In this document: one piece after another, positions 23,109-33,588 of the stretch
How positions within the stretch are numbered: the stretch's first letter is position 1
How the letters are laid out: every line of letters begins with the position of its first letter
Source: Phytophthora sp. 'mugwort'
Taxonomy: Eukaryota; Oomycota; Peronosporomycetes; Peronosporales; Peronosporaceae
Length of the DNA: 64,000 bases
Reading direction: 5' to 3'
NCBI GenBank assembly: GCA_033558025.1
Contig: JAUCEF010000011.1
Location: 1,178,001 to 1,242,000 of the forward strand
Notes under the pieces: model-generated
Told to the model about the DNA's origin: nothing
The model's database searches: none
Seen by the model: the letters and a program-made list of their open reading frames with translations, nothing else
Position numbers and translations under genes: made by a program

Positions 23109-24330
23109 TAGGCTAGAGTATCAACTTAGCTCGATTTGGCGTCGGTTTGGCATCGGCAAAATAATTTAGACGGCCCGGTCGGATAAATATATATTAATAA
23201 AAATGATTTAGACACCCCGGAAAGATTGTTAGCCAATAAACTCGCTGCGACTTACGTAGAGTCGGAGCACTTCAACATAGGTTCAACCGGTTGATGCCTT
23301 AGCAGCATACTTCACAATTCGCAATGCCGAAGAAGAACAAGCGTCAACAGCAACTGGAACTGCTGGCCGAATTGAAGCGGTCCTGTGACCGCTGTCATGA
23401 ACCCCCAGCCACCGCCCCACCGGCACGTTGCGCCTGGACAGAGCTGAAAGCGCATGCTCAGGCAACACTCTGGTGCTGCCCACGTCTCGAACTCCCCAGC
23501 CACGATAATCGTCGGAAGACGACTCGTCAGACTACGGTGACAGGACAGACACGTTCACCGTAGAATAAATACACGCTAAGAAAACGGATTGTTCTGGTAA
23601 TGGGATACTGCTTTGTTATTTGGATTGACATTACATGGTAACCTGCAGTCGACTTGCCTCAGCAGCTTATCAACAAATTTGAGCACGAACAACTCGGTGT
23701 CGTCTGGCGCGTGGATCTCTGCGCGTGGATCCCGATCGGGGTCCAAACTGGCACCGGAGGGCAAGACAGACGTGGAACGCGCTTAAGCGTCAATACAACA
23801 GAATTGCGGCAATTTTTATTATTGTTTGTCCAGGAATTGCAGTTTTCATTACTATGGCGGGTTGCCCCCCCAATAAAATATCATACGGTATTTCTGGACC
23901 CCTGACTCATCGCAATAGCTGGGCCTAGATTGATAAGATTGCAATAATTAATCTTCGAGAGCCATTGCCTGAAACAATCTATATTTCCACAGCTCTGCCT
24001 GGTACCTGCAGAACTACCGATTGTTAAGTATTGGCCTCGTTTCCTTGCTTGAAGTGGTGAGAGTCAATACATGTAGCAACTAAACAGCTATTTTTTATGA
24101 GAGTGCTTACTGCACTCAGCTGAGCGTCGTTCAATCGCGATCAGATTTGCAGCTGTTGTGAGGGTAACGGTTGTCGCTATCTGACCAGCGTATACGAGTA
24201 TAAAAAAAATAACGAGTATACCTGTTTCGAAAGGGGAATCAATACGAAAAAAGGGGGGAAATCAACGGATGGAGATCGTCGGGACGCGCGGAATGCGCGC
24301 CCTCCTGTCATCGATGGGGTAGCGCAGGCA
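23109..24330. other. Gene-poor stretch, nothing recognised
   Basis: AT-rich stretch with short ORFs only, such as a basic 79-aa ORF at 23324-23563 (KKNKRQQQLELLAELKRS start) that I do not recognise. Near 24190-24222 there are two close copies of an acgagtata motif, perhaps part of the end of the MULE-like element that follows. Confidence 0.4.
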
Positions 24331-24875
24331 TTGAAGAGATGGACCTCCAGTACGCAGTGTCCACCGACGAAGAATGGATCGAGTCTGCGGGGGAGTGCGA
24401 CTCTGCTGAAGACTCGTCCACTGCAGTCAGCACTACGCCCAAGAATACAAGGTTAGCTCCAGCGGTCTACCCCTACAGTGTGGTTCATCCTTCAGGTGAC
24501 AGCAATTCCTCTACGGTGGAGCCCCCGTCAGACATCACGTAGTTCGGTTCTTGGGAAGATCTAGATCTGTATCTACGAGAGTACACAAAGGCCACACATC
24601 AGGTAAGCATTGTTAAAATACTGACTACATTGTTGCAAAACTCATGTCACCGTTGCTATATTTGTGTTATCAAGAGATTTCGCGTGCGTACGAACAACAA
24701 GGTGGCGCAGAGGAACAACAGGATCCGCGCAAGTAAATCCAAGCAACCTTTCGTGCCGGATGAGTGGGTGTATTTATGGGAAGGTCTAAGTGTATACCGC
24801 GCAGGGAAGTACAAGTCGCGCGGACAGGGAAAGAGGAAACGACAGCATTCGAGGGCTTTTGAATGCGACGCTCAG

Positions 24876-25025
24876 GTACGCTCTATTCTAAGTGGGTAGC
24901 AGATGGGATTCAGATGGGTGTCAGTGGGTATCATATGGGTTTCCGTTGGTCATCGTGCCGATATGAGTTGGGGATTGGATTAATTTCTTATTAATATGTT
25001 GCTGTCCATCTTTTTCGCTGTTTAG
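24876..25025 (+). other. Intron 2 of MULE-like copy 1, with short degenerate repeats
   Basis: The donor cag|gtacgc and acceptor tttag|att give in-frame joins. The intron holds repeated gtgggt/atgggt blocks at about 24890-24950. The intron at the same protein position in copy 2 holds its own short repeat of different sequence. Confidence 0.65.
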
Positions 25026-27105
25026 ATTAACGCGTGTGTCCAAGTTGTAGATACAACGCCTCATACCTTCAAGTTACGCATCACTACGTTTCGCTTGGAG
25101 CACATCCATCCGCTCAGCAAACATACTTTCGATCATTACGCGACAATAGGGTTGCCTTGGAGCCTCAGGTCGCCGATACTTTGACTCATCTGGCGAAGGC
25201 GGGGGCAAGAAGAAGCGGATTCTGCAGTTTATTCACGAGAACTCCAGCTGTACCCCCAATCGCTCAAGACCTTCATAATCTTGTATACAGACAGAAGGAA
25301 CAAGGACACGCCGCTTTAATAAGTGCGCAACGTTTGAAGCTGTGGATGAAAGAGTTTTCTCAGAAGCCAGGAAATGTTGAAGGTATCTTCGTGGACACTG
25401 TCAACACAAGGTACCAATTTCATTTTATCCTTTCCAATGAAGCTCCTAACTACATTTCGCTAACTCGTAGAATATTGCAACCTGAATCACTCTTCAGACA
25501 AATCATATGCGCGAAATATATTTGATAGGTGTCCTGAGGTTGTCATGATTGACGCGATCCACGGAGCTGATTCTTCGAATTACAAGGTTTTCTCGATTAT
25601 GTCGCACGACGCGTTCGGCAAGGGCAGTTCTTGCAATATGCACTTGTACAGAACGAGCGGAACACTACGCTATTAACATCTCTCCAAGAGTTCAAGAAGA
25701 ATAATCCGGCTTGGACTCGGATTAAATGTGTACTGATTGACAAGGATTTTGGGAAGATCACAGTGTCAAAGACGGCTTTTCCGAACGCACGGCTGTTGTT
25801 GTTGCCAGTTCCACGTTCTGAAATATCTCCGTGAACAGCTTGCGTCAAAAGATTATGCTTCTACATCGTGGTAAAAAGGATCAATTGGATAGAATAGTGA
25901 ATTTGTTAGTCTACAGGAGGACTGAGCGAGATTCCGGAAGCTCTGTGGCTACATGCGCCACATAAGCTGGTAGGCTCCGGGATGGGGTCCCAAACCAGAG
26001 CTAACCGTTTGGGCGCTGTTACCGATGGATTGGACACCGGTAGTGGTGAACTGGGAACGCATTTTGCCAGAGTGGTGGACATACGTGGAGAGTTGGGATC
26101 AGACACTAAAAACGGAGGTGTAGTTCCGATCACCCGTTTGAAGCCTATTTTGCGAAGAATTGGGTCAGTTATCGAGATATGTGGTGTGCATTCGAACGCC
26201 AAAATGTTTGCACGCTCAGGAATAACACCAACAACTGACTAGAGGCATCGTGGAAGCAGTTGAAAGAACTGGTGAATCCAACGATGCAGATGAACGAATG
26301 CATTGTGGCTGTTATGTGCTATCAAACCCAGGAAGAGAAGAAGTCTGGACATGCTATGCTGTCCACAAACTTTTTGTCGTCCAAAATCCGAAGTACGACA
26401 ATGAAATGAGTTTTCTGAGCACATTGGTGAGCGCACACGCATGTGAACTCGTTCATGAACAATACTCCTTTGTGGTCAGTCGAGCGAATTACAATTTTCA
26501 TGAGTCTGTTCGCGGCGTTTACCTGATTCAGTTCGATTCTGATGAGGAGCACGCAAGTACAATCCATCCAGTGAGTATTCAGTGATGAAGTCTACTTGGT
26601 CTTGCTCCTGCCTGTTCATGGCAGCACGTCAGCTACCGTGACGCCACGTCTTCTACATTCGTAAGGCACTACAATCATTAATGTCATCCCTACTCGGCTT
26701 ATCAATCCACGTTGGTTGCTGTCATCACTTCGTTCAGATTCGGATCTCCCACAATTGACTGGTGGCCGTCTGCATGTTGAACGAGTGCTGAAAGAAACGA
26801 CGGCAAGCTGGGATTCGAACCGGAAGTTTCGTGAAGCGAGCTTGGTGGCGACGTCGATTAGCGAGCATTTGAGCGGTTTGGGAGTGGAGTATAAAGTTGC
26901 TCTGAAAGCTCTTCGGGAGGTAGCAGGTCTTTTCAAGCATGGTGAATATGATACAATTACCAGGAGCAGCAACACAGAGACACACTTATACAGCAAGTGG
27001 GGATGAGGGTGATGGTTTAGTCGGTGAGGAGTTGGTAAAAACGTCGATGAGCTACGTTCATGCCGCAACGAGTCTTCCGCAGATACCTCCATCTTTCGAA
27101 CTAAG

Positions 27106-27330
27106 TTGTGCACTGGAACGAATGAGCTGGGCACTGGAACTGATGAGCTGGGCAGTGCAACGGATGAGCTGGGCATTGGAACGAACGAGTTGGGCACTGG
27201 AACGAACGAGTTGGGCACTGGAACGAACGAGTTAGGCACAGGAACGAACGAGTTGGGCACAGGAACGAACGAGTTGGGCACTGGAACGATCGACTTGGGT
27301 TCTGTAGCAGATGGGTTGGCCACGGAACGA
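27106..27330 (+). repeat. Coding minisatellite, 21-bp period (N-E-L-G-T-G-T)
   Basis: About ten copies of a 21-bp unit encode a seven-residue repeat (first copies diverged, GTDELGSATDELG; later copies near-identical). It sits in the linker between the SWIM region and the ULP1 protease. Copy 2 has an unrelated Gln/Val/Ser repeat at the corresponding place. Confidence 0.85.
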
Positions 27331-28160
27331 ACGAGTCAGGCACTGGGACGGATGATGCTGTAGAATTAGGGGTGAATGAAGTTAGTTTGGCAACAACACA
27401 CATCAATGAAGACCAACCTACAACACTACCTTTGGCGGACCTAAGTCAGGACTTCGAAATCTCTAGTCCTCTCAAGTCGAGAAAACTACCGAAACAGAAC
27501 CCAAATCAGTGAAAGCCAAGCGAAAACAAAACATTGTTATGATCGAAGAAGATCTGCAAATACACCATAGTCAATAGAACCTATTGACTGTTTACGGGAT
27601 TTTAGAAGGTTTTCCTACCTACAAGTCATCACACGAGAAGATCTTCAGTTCAGCCAGTTTGTTTTCGGTCCGAATCCTAAACCCTCCATTGTACATGAAT
27701 TGTCAGAATTACCTCGAACGAAACCGCTGATGAGAACTGAAGAGATATTTCCGGTGGATCTAATCAACACGTGCACGGCTAAGGTCACCGCGTATCAAGC
27801 GAAACATCCCGGTGTTTCAGAGATGCAATTGAGCCTGGTAATTGTTGGCGTTGGGGTCTTCGCGAACTCCACAATAGCATTAATGAGAAGCTGGCATGAT
27901 GCAAGATCAGCTGCAAAGACGGTTAAAAGGACACTGGACTGGATTACCCATGTAGATTACTCGTGCTACAGAAACTCAAGTTTCTATGTCGAAGCAGATG
28001 GAGACATACCTGAAATGGTGGAAAATATGCCGATGCTGTCGTACAAAAAACAGAGTTGGTGGACCTAGTGGCAAAATCGACAATTAGCGCCAAATCATTG
28101 AAGAAAATCCTCACAAATTGTTTGGCGAAGATCCAAACATCCGAGTGATCGATCCTTCAC

Positions 28161-28598
28161 ATGTTAGGAAAAGAATGGAGAAATTACGACGGAAACGAAG
28201 CGTTTCCGCATGCTCTAGGGGGGGGGGGGGAAAAGGTGGCAAAGGTGCTGTGCCCGATCAACCTTAATAACAAGCATTGGTGTGCAGTGTTGATGGACCT
28301 GGAAAAGGGCAGGGTTTACTGCTACGATTCCATGGCGTCGTCTTACCTAACGAAAGTTCCTGCCGTGGGGCAATGGCTAATACCAATGGTACTAGAAGCA
28401 GTGTGTCTCCGCTTTCGCTTGGCAACCCACGACCCCGGTTTAGGAATCCAAACAGACAGTTACAATTGCGGTGTTTACGTCTTGCTGGCTTTCGAGATGT
28501 TTTGTGGATCTGATCCCCTTGGACACCTGAGTAAGAAGGTATTGCAGTGCATGCGTTATCGATACCTGCGCATGTATGAAAGAGTAAGTAAGTCGTAA
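28161..28598 (+). pseudogene. ULP1/C48-type cysteine protease domain of MULE-like copy 1
   Basis: The 145-aa open segment carries the full catalytic set of the Ulp1 (SUMO protease, C48) family: His39 in NNKHWC, Asp56 in CYDSM, Gln97 and Cys103 in IQTDSYNCGVY. It is the last domain of the element gene rather than a free gene, since copy 2 has the same arrangement. A run of 13 G at 28218-28230, encoding GGGG, is a likely slip site. Proteases of this type ride in several plant MULEs; the target here is unknown. Confidence 0.75.
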
Positions 28599-28599
28599 C

Positions 28600-29425
28600 A
28601 GGATTTAAGCGATTAATATATCACTTCATTTTGCAATTTCTTTCTCTTGTTATCATGAGTTGATTATTTGTACGCTGGTAAGTCTGGGCCGTAGTCTATG
28701 AGCTGGACACGGGCATTTAGCTATCCGGCTAGACGAGTCAGATGTATAGTATACAGTTCTGGCTTTCTTGGGCTGGTTGCTCGAGTGGGCACGATACGGT
28801 TGTCAGATAGGTGGTCTCAATTGGTTGTAATTGGGTCCCGGACGGTCGTGGCTGGGTACAATTGCCTCCATATTTTCGAGCTGGGTGCAGCAAGGAGTGC
28901 CATTTTTTATTGGGACTTGTTGCTGTACCCGACTGGGATCAATTGTCGAGGCATTTGATCCCGATTGCACCCGACGAACGCCCGACTGGGACCGACTAGA
29001 TGGTCCGGTTCGTGTAACCAATGATGTGTGAGCGCAGGTATATTATCGTGCTTCGTATACCCGGATAGCAGTTATACATCGTGTTGTGTCGGGGAGTGTC
29101 GGCGAGCAGGTTGACTTAAGTGTCAGTTTGTTGGTCTTGAGTGAGCCACTACAAGAAGTTTAAGGTGTACTGGCGTTTTACCAGGACATACTTAGGTATC
29201 TATAGCGCAACATCTGTAATGACTTGTAGTTGAGGAGCCATTGAGACTCTGCTCCTGTGAACATCTCAAAGGCGAGAATAACAAACACCCCGTAATTTTT
29301 TTTTGTAGTTGTCCACCTGGACTCCCATCTCAGTCACGGAGGGAAACACTCGAAAAAACCCGACCTTCATCAACTACAGGCAGCAGCTCAACGAGTTTCA
29401 GTGCTAGTAATCTGTCCGTCATTGC
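28600..29425. other. Inter-element stretch with degenerate GGGT/GACTGG motifs
   Basis: Between the converging MULE-like copies I see no gene. At 28780-29000 many spaced copies of ttgggt/ctgggt and cgactgggac-type motifs occur, resembling the repeats in the element introns. They may be terminal or tail sequence of one of the elements. Confidence 0.35.
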
Positions 29426-30364
29426 GTAGCTAGACTTCATGGGATCGTAGTAGGCAATCTCTAGCGCGACAAATCGAGAAATAATGCCACCAGTGGTTAC
29501 CTTTGCAGTTGAAGGGGATCAAGATCTTCTTGTCAGTGACATTGTGAAAAGCGGGTTGTACATTCGCTAATCCGACGCCTTGATACTGTCTGTGATAAAC
29601 CCAAATAATATCGGGTCTAATGTCAAAATTGACGGATTGTCCGCGTACAATTTTCCCCGTCACCACTCTCATAATGGTATCGCTCAAGCAGCCTTTCGCA
29701 GCAAAAAGTAGTATCTCGGTCTCGTCGGAGAGAGGCTTGATAGCTCTAATTCGATCTGCCAGATTGCTGTCTTCAGAAACACAAAAGTCCGCTGGAACGT
29801 CCATCGCCCAGTCTACCGTTTCGGCCCAGCTGATTGCCTTATCGATAAGTTGAAGTGCATATATCACTTTAAACCATTGCTTCATGACCGAAGTAACGGA
29901 ACTAGAAATATACCGACCCCGGGTATCTCCAATACAACGTCCTTGTCACTCAGACCGTTTGTCTTTTTCTGGAGTGCAGAAACCTTGGTCCCACATCTCC
30001 GCAGCAATTCACGGGATAAAATACGAACCAAAATATTGGCCTTGAGGACGGTTTTTCCTCGGGTTAGGTTGGCAAAGACGTGAGCTGTCGGAGCCTTTGG
30101 CCTCTTCGCAAATACATACAACTTATGGTCTCGCAAGAAGAGTGTAGAACCGTACGTAGGTTGTCCTCTAAGCGCATCATGGACGCTTATTAAGCTCAGC
30201 TGTCTCTTGTACATATCTGAATCATCTGCTGTCATTTCAATTGAAAGGTTCCGTTTTGCTCTTGCGCGCTCTTGGCTTCTGGCGAGGCCTCCCTTTCGAT
30301 CGAATGGGACTGACGATTTCGAAATCAACAATTTGCCCGTCCTCGCTTTCATTCACTTGATTAA

Positions 30365-30545
30365 CAGCCTCGAAACGTATTCCAACAATTGTCTGTGATT
30401 GGGTCGGCTGTATAACCAACTGCGCATTGGATCGAATCGGTTGCACAACTGACTTACCAAACTGCACAACCGACTGGCCTGCCTGCACATTAGACTGGAC
30501 CGACCGCACCGACTGTATAACCGACTGAACAATCGACTGCACTGA
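30365..30545 (-). repeat. Coding minisatellite (Q-S-V-V-Q type) in MULE-like copy 2 linker
   Basis: Degenerate copies of cagtcggttgtgca-like units on the minus strand encode Gln/Ser/Val repeats between the SWIM and ULP1 parts. The position corresponds to the 21-bp repeat of copy 1 but the sequence does not. Confidence 0.6.
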
Positions 30546-30950
30546 CTGGACAACCAGTCGTTGCTAAGTGTTACTTCTTCATTTCGCACCATTTGACGCC
30601 TTCATCTCGGTTACGGCAGCCATATCAGTGGCAGTTGTATTGGGGGGCACTTCTGGTGGAGGGAGGTGTAGATGGCGACGTAAGGTATGAAACATGATCC
30701 GGCGGACGAACACGTGTCTTCGTCTGCGTAGGAGGCAACTGCGTACTTCGTGAAGCTATCACCTGATCAAGATCTTCCAACGCTCTTCGTTTAAAGATCA
30801 CTACCATCTTTCTCAGTGCATCCATTGCTTGTCGATACTCGGGCATTCCAAGTTCACTCATAGACTCGCATATTGATAAAACCACTTCCTTTGCCTCGCG
30901 ATACTTCGGATTCACATCCCACAGCCCCTCTGGCAATGACCGAACCCACA

Positions 30951-31901
30951 CTAAATGATTGGCCAGTGATGTGTGGGAGAACGCATGGTGCGCGCTAACG
31001 AAGATAGCAGCCATCGATCATTCAGGAACTGTGTCGGAATGACATTCTCAAACCTAAACGCTTTACGCAGATAGAGCACATGTCGACACGGTAGAAGATG
31101 GGTCATCATAAGGGGACAAGGGCACTTCCACTTAAGGCGGCTCACGGAGTACTCAGCCGAGGGCTCATCCTGATCTCCATCATCTTCGGATTCGTTCTTG
31201 ATATAGAAAACTTGTGGAAGTGTTTCGTAATAACTGTAATACGCTCGGTTGAGTGCAAAGTCATCCTGCTCTTTAATAAGTTTGCACGTGTGCTCACTCA
31301 CGAGGTTGGCAACGTGACTCATTTCTCGGTCATAGTTAGAATGTTGCACTACTGAGAACTTGAATGAACGTGGCACGAAATCCTCTTCCGTTTGGCTCTG
31401 ATAGCACATCATGGAAGCAATGCACTCGTCAACCTTCATGGATGGGGAGACAATTCCTTTTAATTGCTTCCAGGATGATTCGAGCCGATTGTTGCTGTCG
31501 TTTCCAAGCGTAATCACACTCTGGCGCTTGTAGGCACACCACAAATCTTTGCAACTGTCCCAGTTCTTTGCGAAGTAAGTCTCGAATGCATGCTGCACAG
31601 GTGGAGACGAGACCTCTGGTGATACAGGAGATTCAGTTACAGTAGGAACGTTTGCCGAGTCGGGCATTTGCCCGCCTAGGCCCGCCACAGCCACTGACGA
31701 TACTCCTGGCGAGTCGGGCTTTTGCCCGACTGGATCCGACCCCAGCGCAATTAGGCTACTCATGTAGCGTTGGTGCTTCCTGTATGATCTCTCCGTCTTG
31801 GCGTACACGAGTAGATAGACAGCTGCCCGGAGTTGCTCCTTCTGCCAGGAGTTAAAGCCATAGTCTGCATTTGCAATCTGCTCGTGCAGGTATTTGAGCA
31901 C
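30951..31901 (-). pseudogene. Transposase C-terminal half and SWIM zinc finger of MULE-like copy 2
   Basis: This is the longest open piece (316 aa) of the copy 2 gene. It includes LGNDSNNRLESSWKQLKG, typical of the part of MULE transposases just before the SWIM region, and the finger CPC...LPCRHVLYLRKAF at about residue 265. A Pro/Ser/Gly-rich insert with two QKPDSPG/QMPDSAN-like repeats lies at about residues 60-100. It has no start context of its own and is best read as an exon piece. Confidence 0.7.
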
Positions 31902-32668
31902 ATCAAACGGACAGAGTAAAACATTGACATTAGGAAGTGCCGTCTTTTTAGCGCACTTCTCTCCGTGAAATCCTTATCCACAGAATACTTTGAAGCCTTG
32001 TCCAGGCAGGATTGCGCCGCTTGAACGTTTTAATAGCAGCCATCAACGTCTCATACCGCTCATTCTGAAGAACAGCATGTTGGACATACTGACCCCGATC
32101 AAAGAATATTTTGTACTTGGAAGAGTTGGTGCCGTGCGTGGCGTCTATGAGAAAGACTTCAGGAAATTGTTCAAACATTACTTGCATCATCTTCGTCTGC
32201 AAGGTAATGCATGTTGCAGTTTTCTAACAACAGAGTAGTTAGCTACCACCCCTAAGACATACGTGAGCGTTAATGCATACCTTGCCGTTAACTACATCAA
32301 CAAAGATGCGACCAATGTTCCAGGCTCCTCAGAAAACTCTGTTACCCACTTGTACAATCTTTCTGCGGTCGTACTTGAGCCCTGCTCACGCTCCTTCAAC
32401 CGTGTGACTAGGTTGTGGACGTCATCTACGGTAGTTTTGCAGTCAGAGTGGTCGAGAATGTACTTCAGAATCTTTTTCTTCTCAACGTCGACATTCTGAA
32501 GTATATCAACAGTACCCACCAGACCATCCGGCAATGCCAAACGCGATGATGCATACTGCTGGTATGTTGGTTTGCCTAACGGATGATTGTGCACCAAGTT
32601 AAACTTAGTAATGCATGCAGCAAAATGTGTCTTCTCATCGATAACAACTGCTCGAACCACACATTGAA

Positions 32669-32837
32669 CTGCATATACAGCAAAACGTTAGCCAAATGAG
32701 AACCTTGTTCCTTAGCAAGGCGCGGTGGTACCCGACTAATCGACTAATCGACTACCCGACTGGTAACCGACTGGCACCGAACGAAACCGATTGAGACCGA
32801 CTGGTACACGTCTGAGCCCTTGCGTATTTTAACCCAC
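32669..32837 (-). other. Intron 2 of MULE-like copy 2, with short tandem repeats
   Basis: Donor cag|gtgggt at 32838/32837 and acceptor atgcag at 32669. Inside lie repeated agtcggt/agtcgat units (about 32727-32815). The homologous intron in copy 1 is also repeat-rich. Confidence 0.6.
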
Positions 32838-33561
32838 CTGCGCTTTACAGCCCATCGACTTCGTCTCCTGGCGAAGTCGTTTACCTTGCCCGCGTGCTTT
32901 GTAGGCACCCGCACGCACGTTTTCGCGTAAAATGCCCATTCGAGTGGAATTTGGGTGCTATAGACTCGGATCGAGTGATGGCTGCGTTTCGAGCCTCTAT
33001 ACTTTTGTTTGAGCGAACTCGGAATACCTACAAAACGCAATACATATTGCCAAAGGCTAATATTGGAGTCACACAAGCCGAACTGACCTGATACGTGCGT
33101 GCCTGATACAAGTTAAGATAGCCATGGAATGCTTGCCAAGACGCAAATTGCTTCTTCTCGAAGTCTGGCCCAACGTTCACTTGGTCGCCGGCTGAATCTT
33201 CGTCGTTCCCAGCGAAGAAGGTGTCCTCGCTGCTACTGACAGCTTGCCTCTTCCTCATCCGCGCTTCAGCTGTCTCACTACGGCCCAAACTTCAGCACTA
33301 CCCCCTCCCGACGCCTTTTTGAGAAATGATTGGTGGTAGTAGTGTAGTATACGAGTATACGTGTACGGATGCAAGATTGGTAGAGAAAGGTTACAGTGGG
33401 ATGCATGACAAAACCGCTGCGAAAAGAGAGATGCTCCAGTCGGTTGCAGCAATCACTCTCATTTTTATTAGTTTTTTTTTTTTTTTACAATTTCGATTAA
33501 ATGTGCAGAAGATCGCGAAGGGACGCGTATCCTGCCTTTCGCAAGATACTTATGATCGCAA

Positions 33562-33577
33562 TCATTCGCTAATTCGC
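33562..33577 (+). promoter_or_regulatory. Possible oomycete Inr/FPR core promoter of the PA-domain gene
   Basis: tcattcgctaattcgc, 12 bp upstream of the ATG, resembles the oomycete initiator plus flanking promoter region (a CATTC core followed by an A/T-rich TTC block). It would give a very short 5' leader. Confidence 0.4.
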
Positions 33578-33588
33578 TGTCGATCCCT

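Larger units (their letters stand above)
24339..28598 (+). pseudogene. MULE-like transposon gene with SWIM finger and ULP1 protease, copy 1
   Basis: It reads as one multi-exon gene matching copy 2 on the other strand. The exons are 24339-24602, 24675-24875, 25026-25410 and 25471 onward, with GT-AG introns of 72, 150 and 60 bp. In order it has an acidic N-terminus, a FAR1/MULE-like DNA-binding region, a DDE transposase (VVMIDAIHG at about 25540; ALVQNERNTTLLTSLQEFKK at 25637), a SWIM finger (C-x-C then CRH at about 26600-26640), a helical segment, a 7-residue repeat linker (27106-27300) and a C48 peptidase. It is broken by an in-frame TAG at 24540 and several frameshifts. Confidence 0.75.
29430..33258 (-). 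pseudogene. MULE-like transposon gene with SWIM finger and truncated ULP1, copy 2
   Basis: Reading the minus strand, the exons are 33258-33088, 33027-32838, 32668-32281 and 32223 onward; the GT-AG introns of 60, 169 and 57 bp lie at the same protein positions as in copy 1. Domains in order: acidic N-terminus (MRKRQAVSSSED), DNA-binding region (THFAACITKFNLVHNHPLGK at about 32620), transposase (FPEVFLIDATHG; VLQNERYETLMAAIKTFK), the long open segment 31901-30951 with the SWIM finger (WKCPCP, then PCRH), a helical part, a repeat linker with an AT-hook-like RPRQKPRARK, and a ULP1 start. ULP1 stops after the His (GNHW) and the diverged Asp region near 29430; the Gln and Cys are missing. Frameshifts occur in exons 2 and 3 and between 32000 and 31900. 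Confidence 0.75.
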
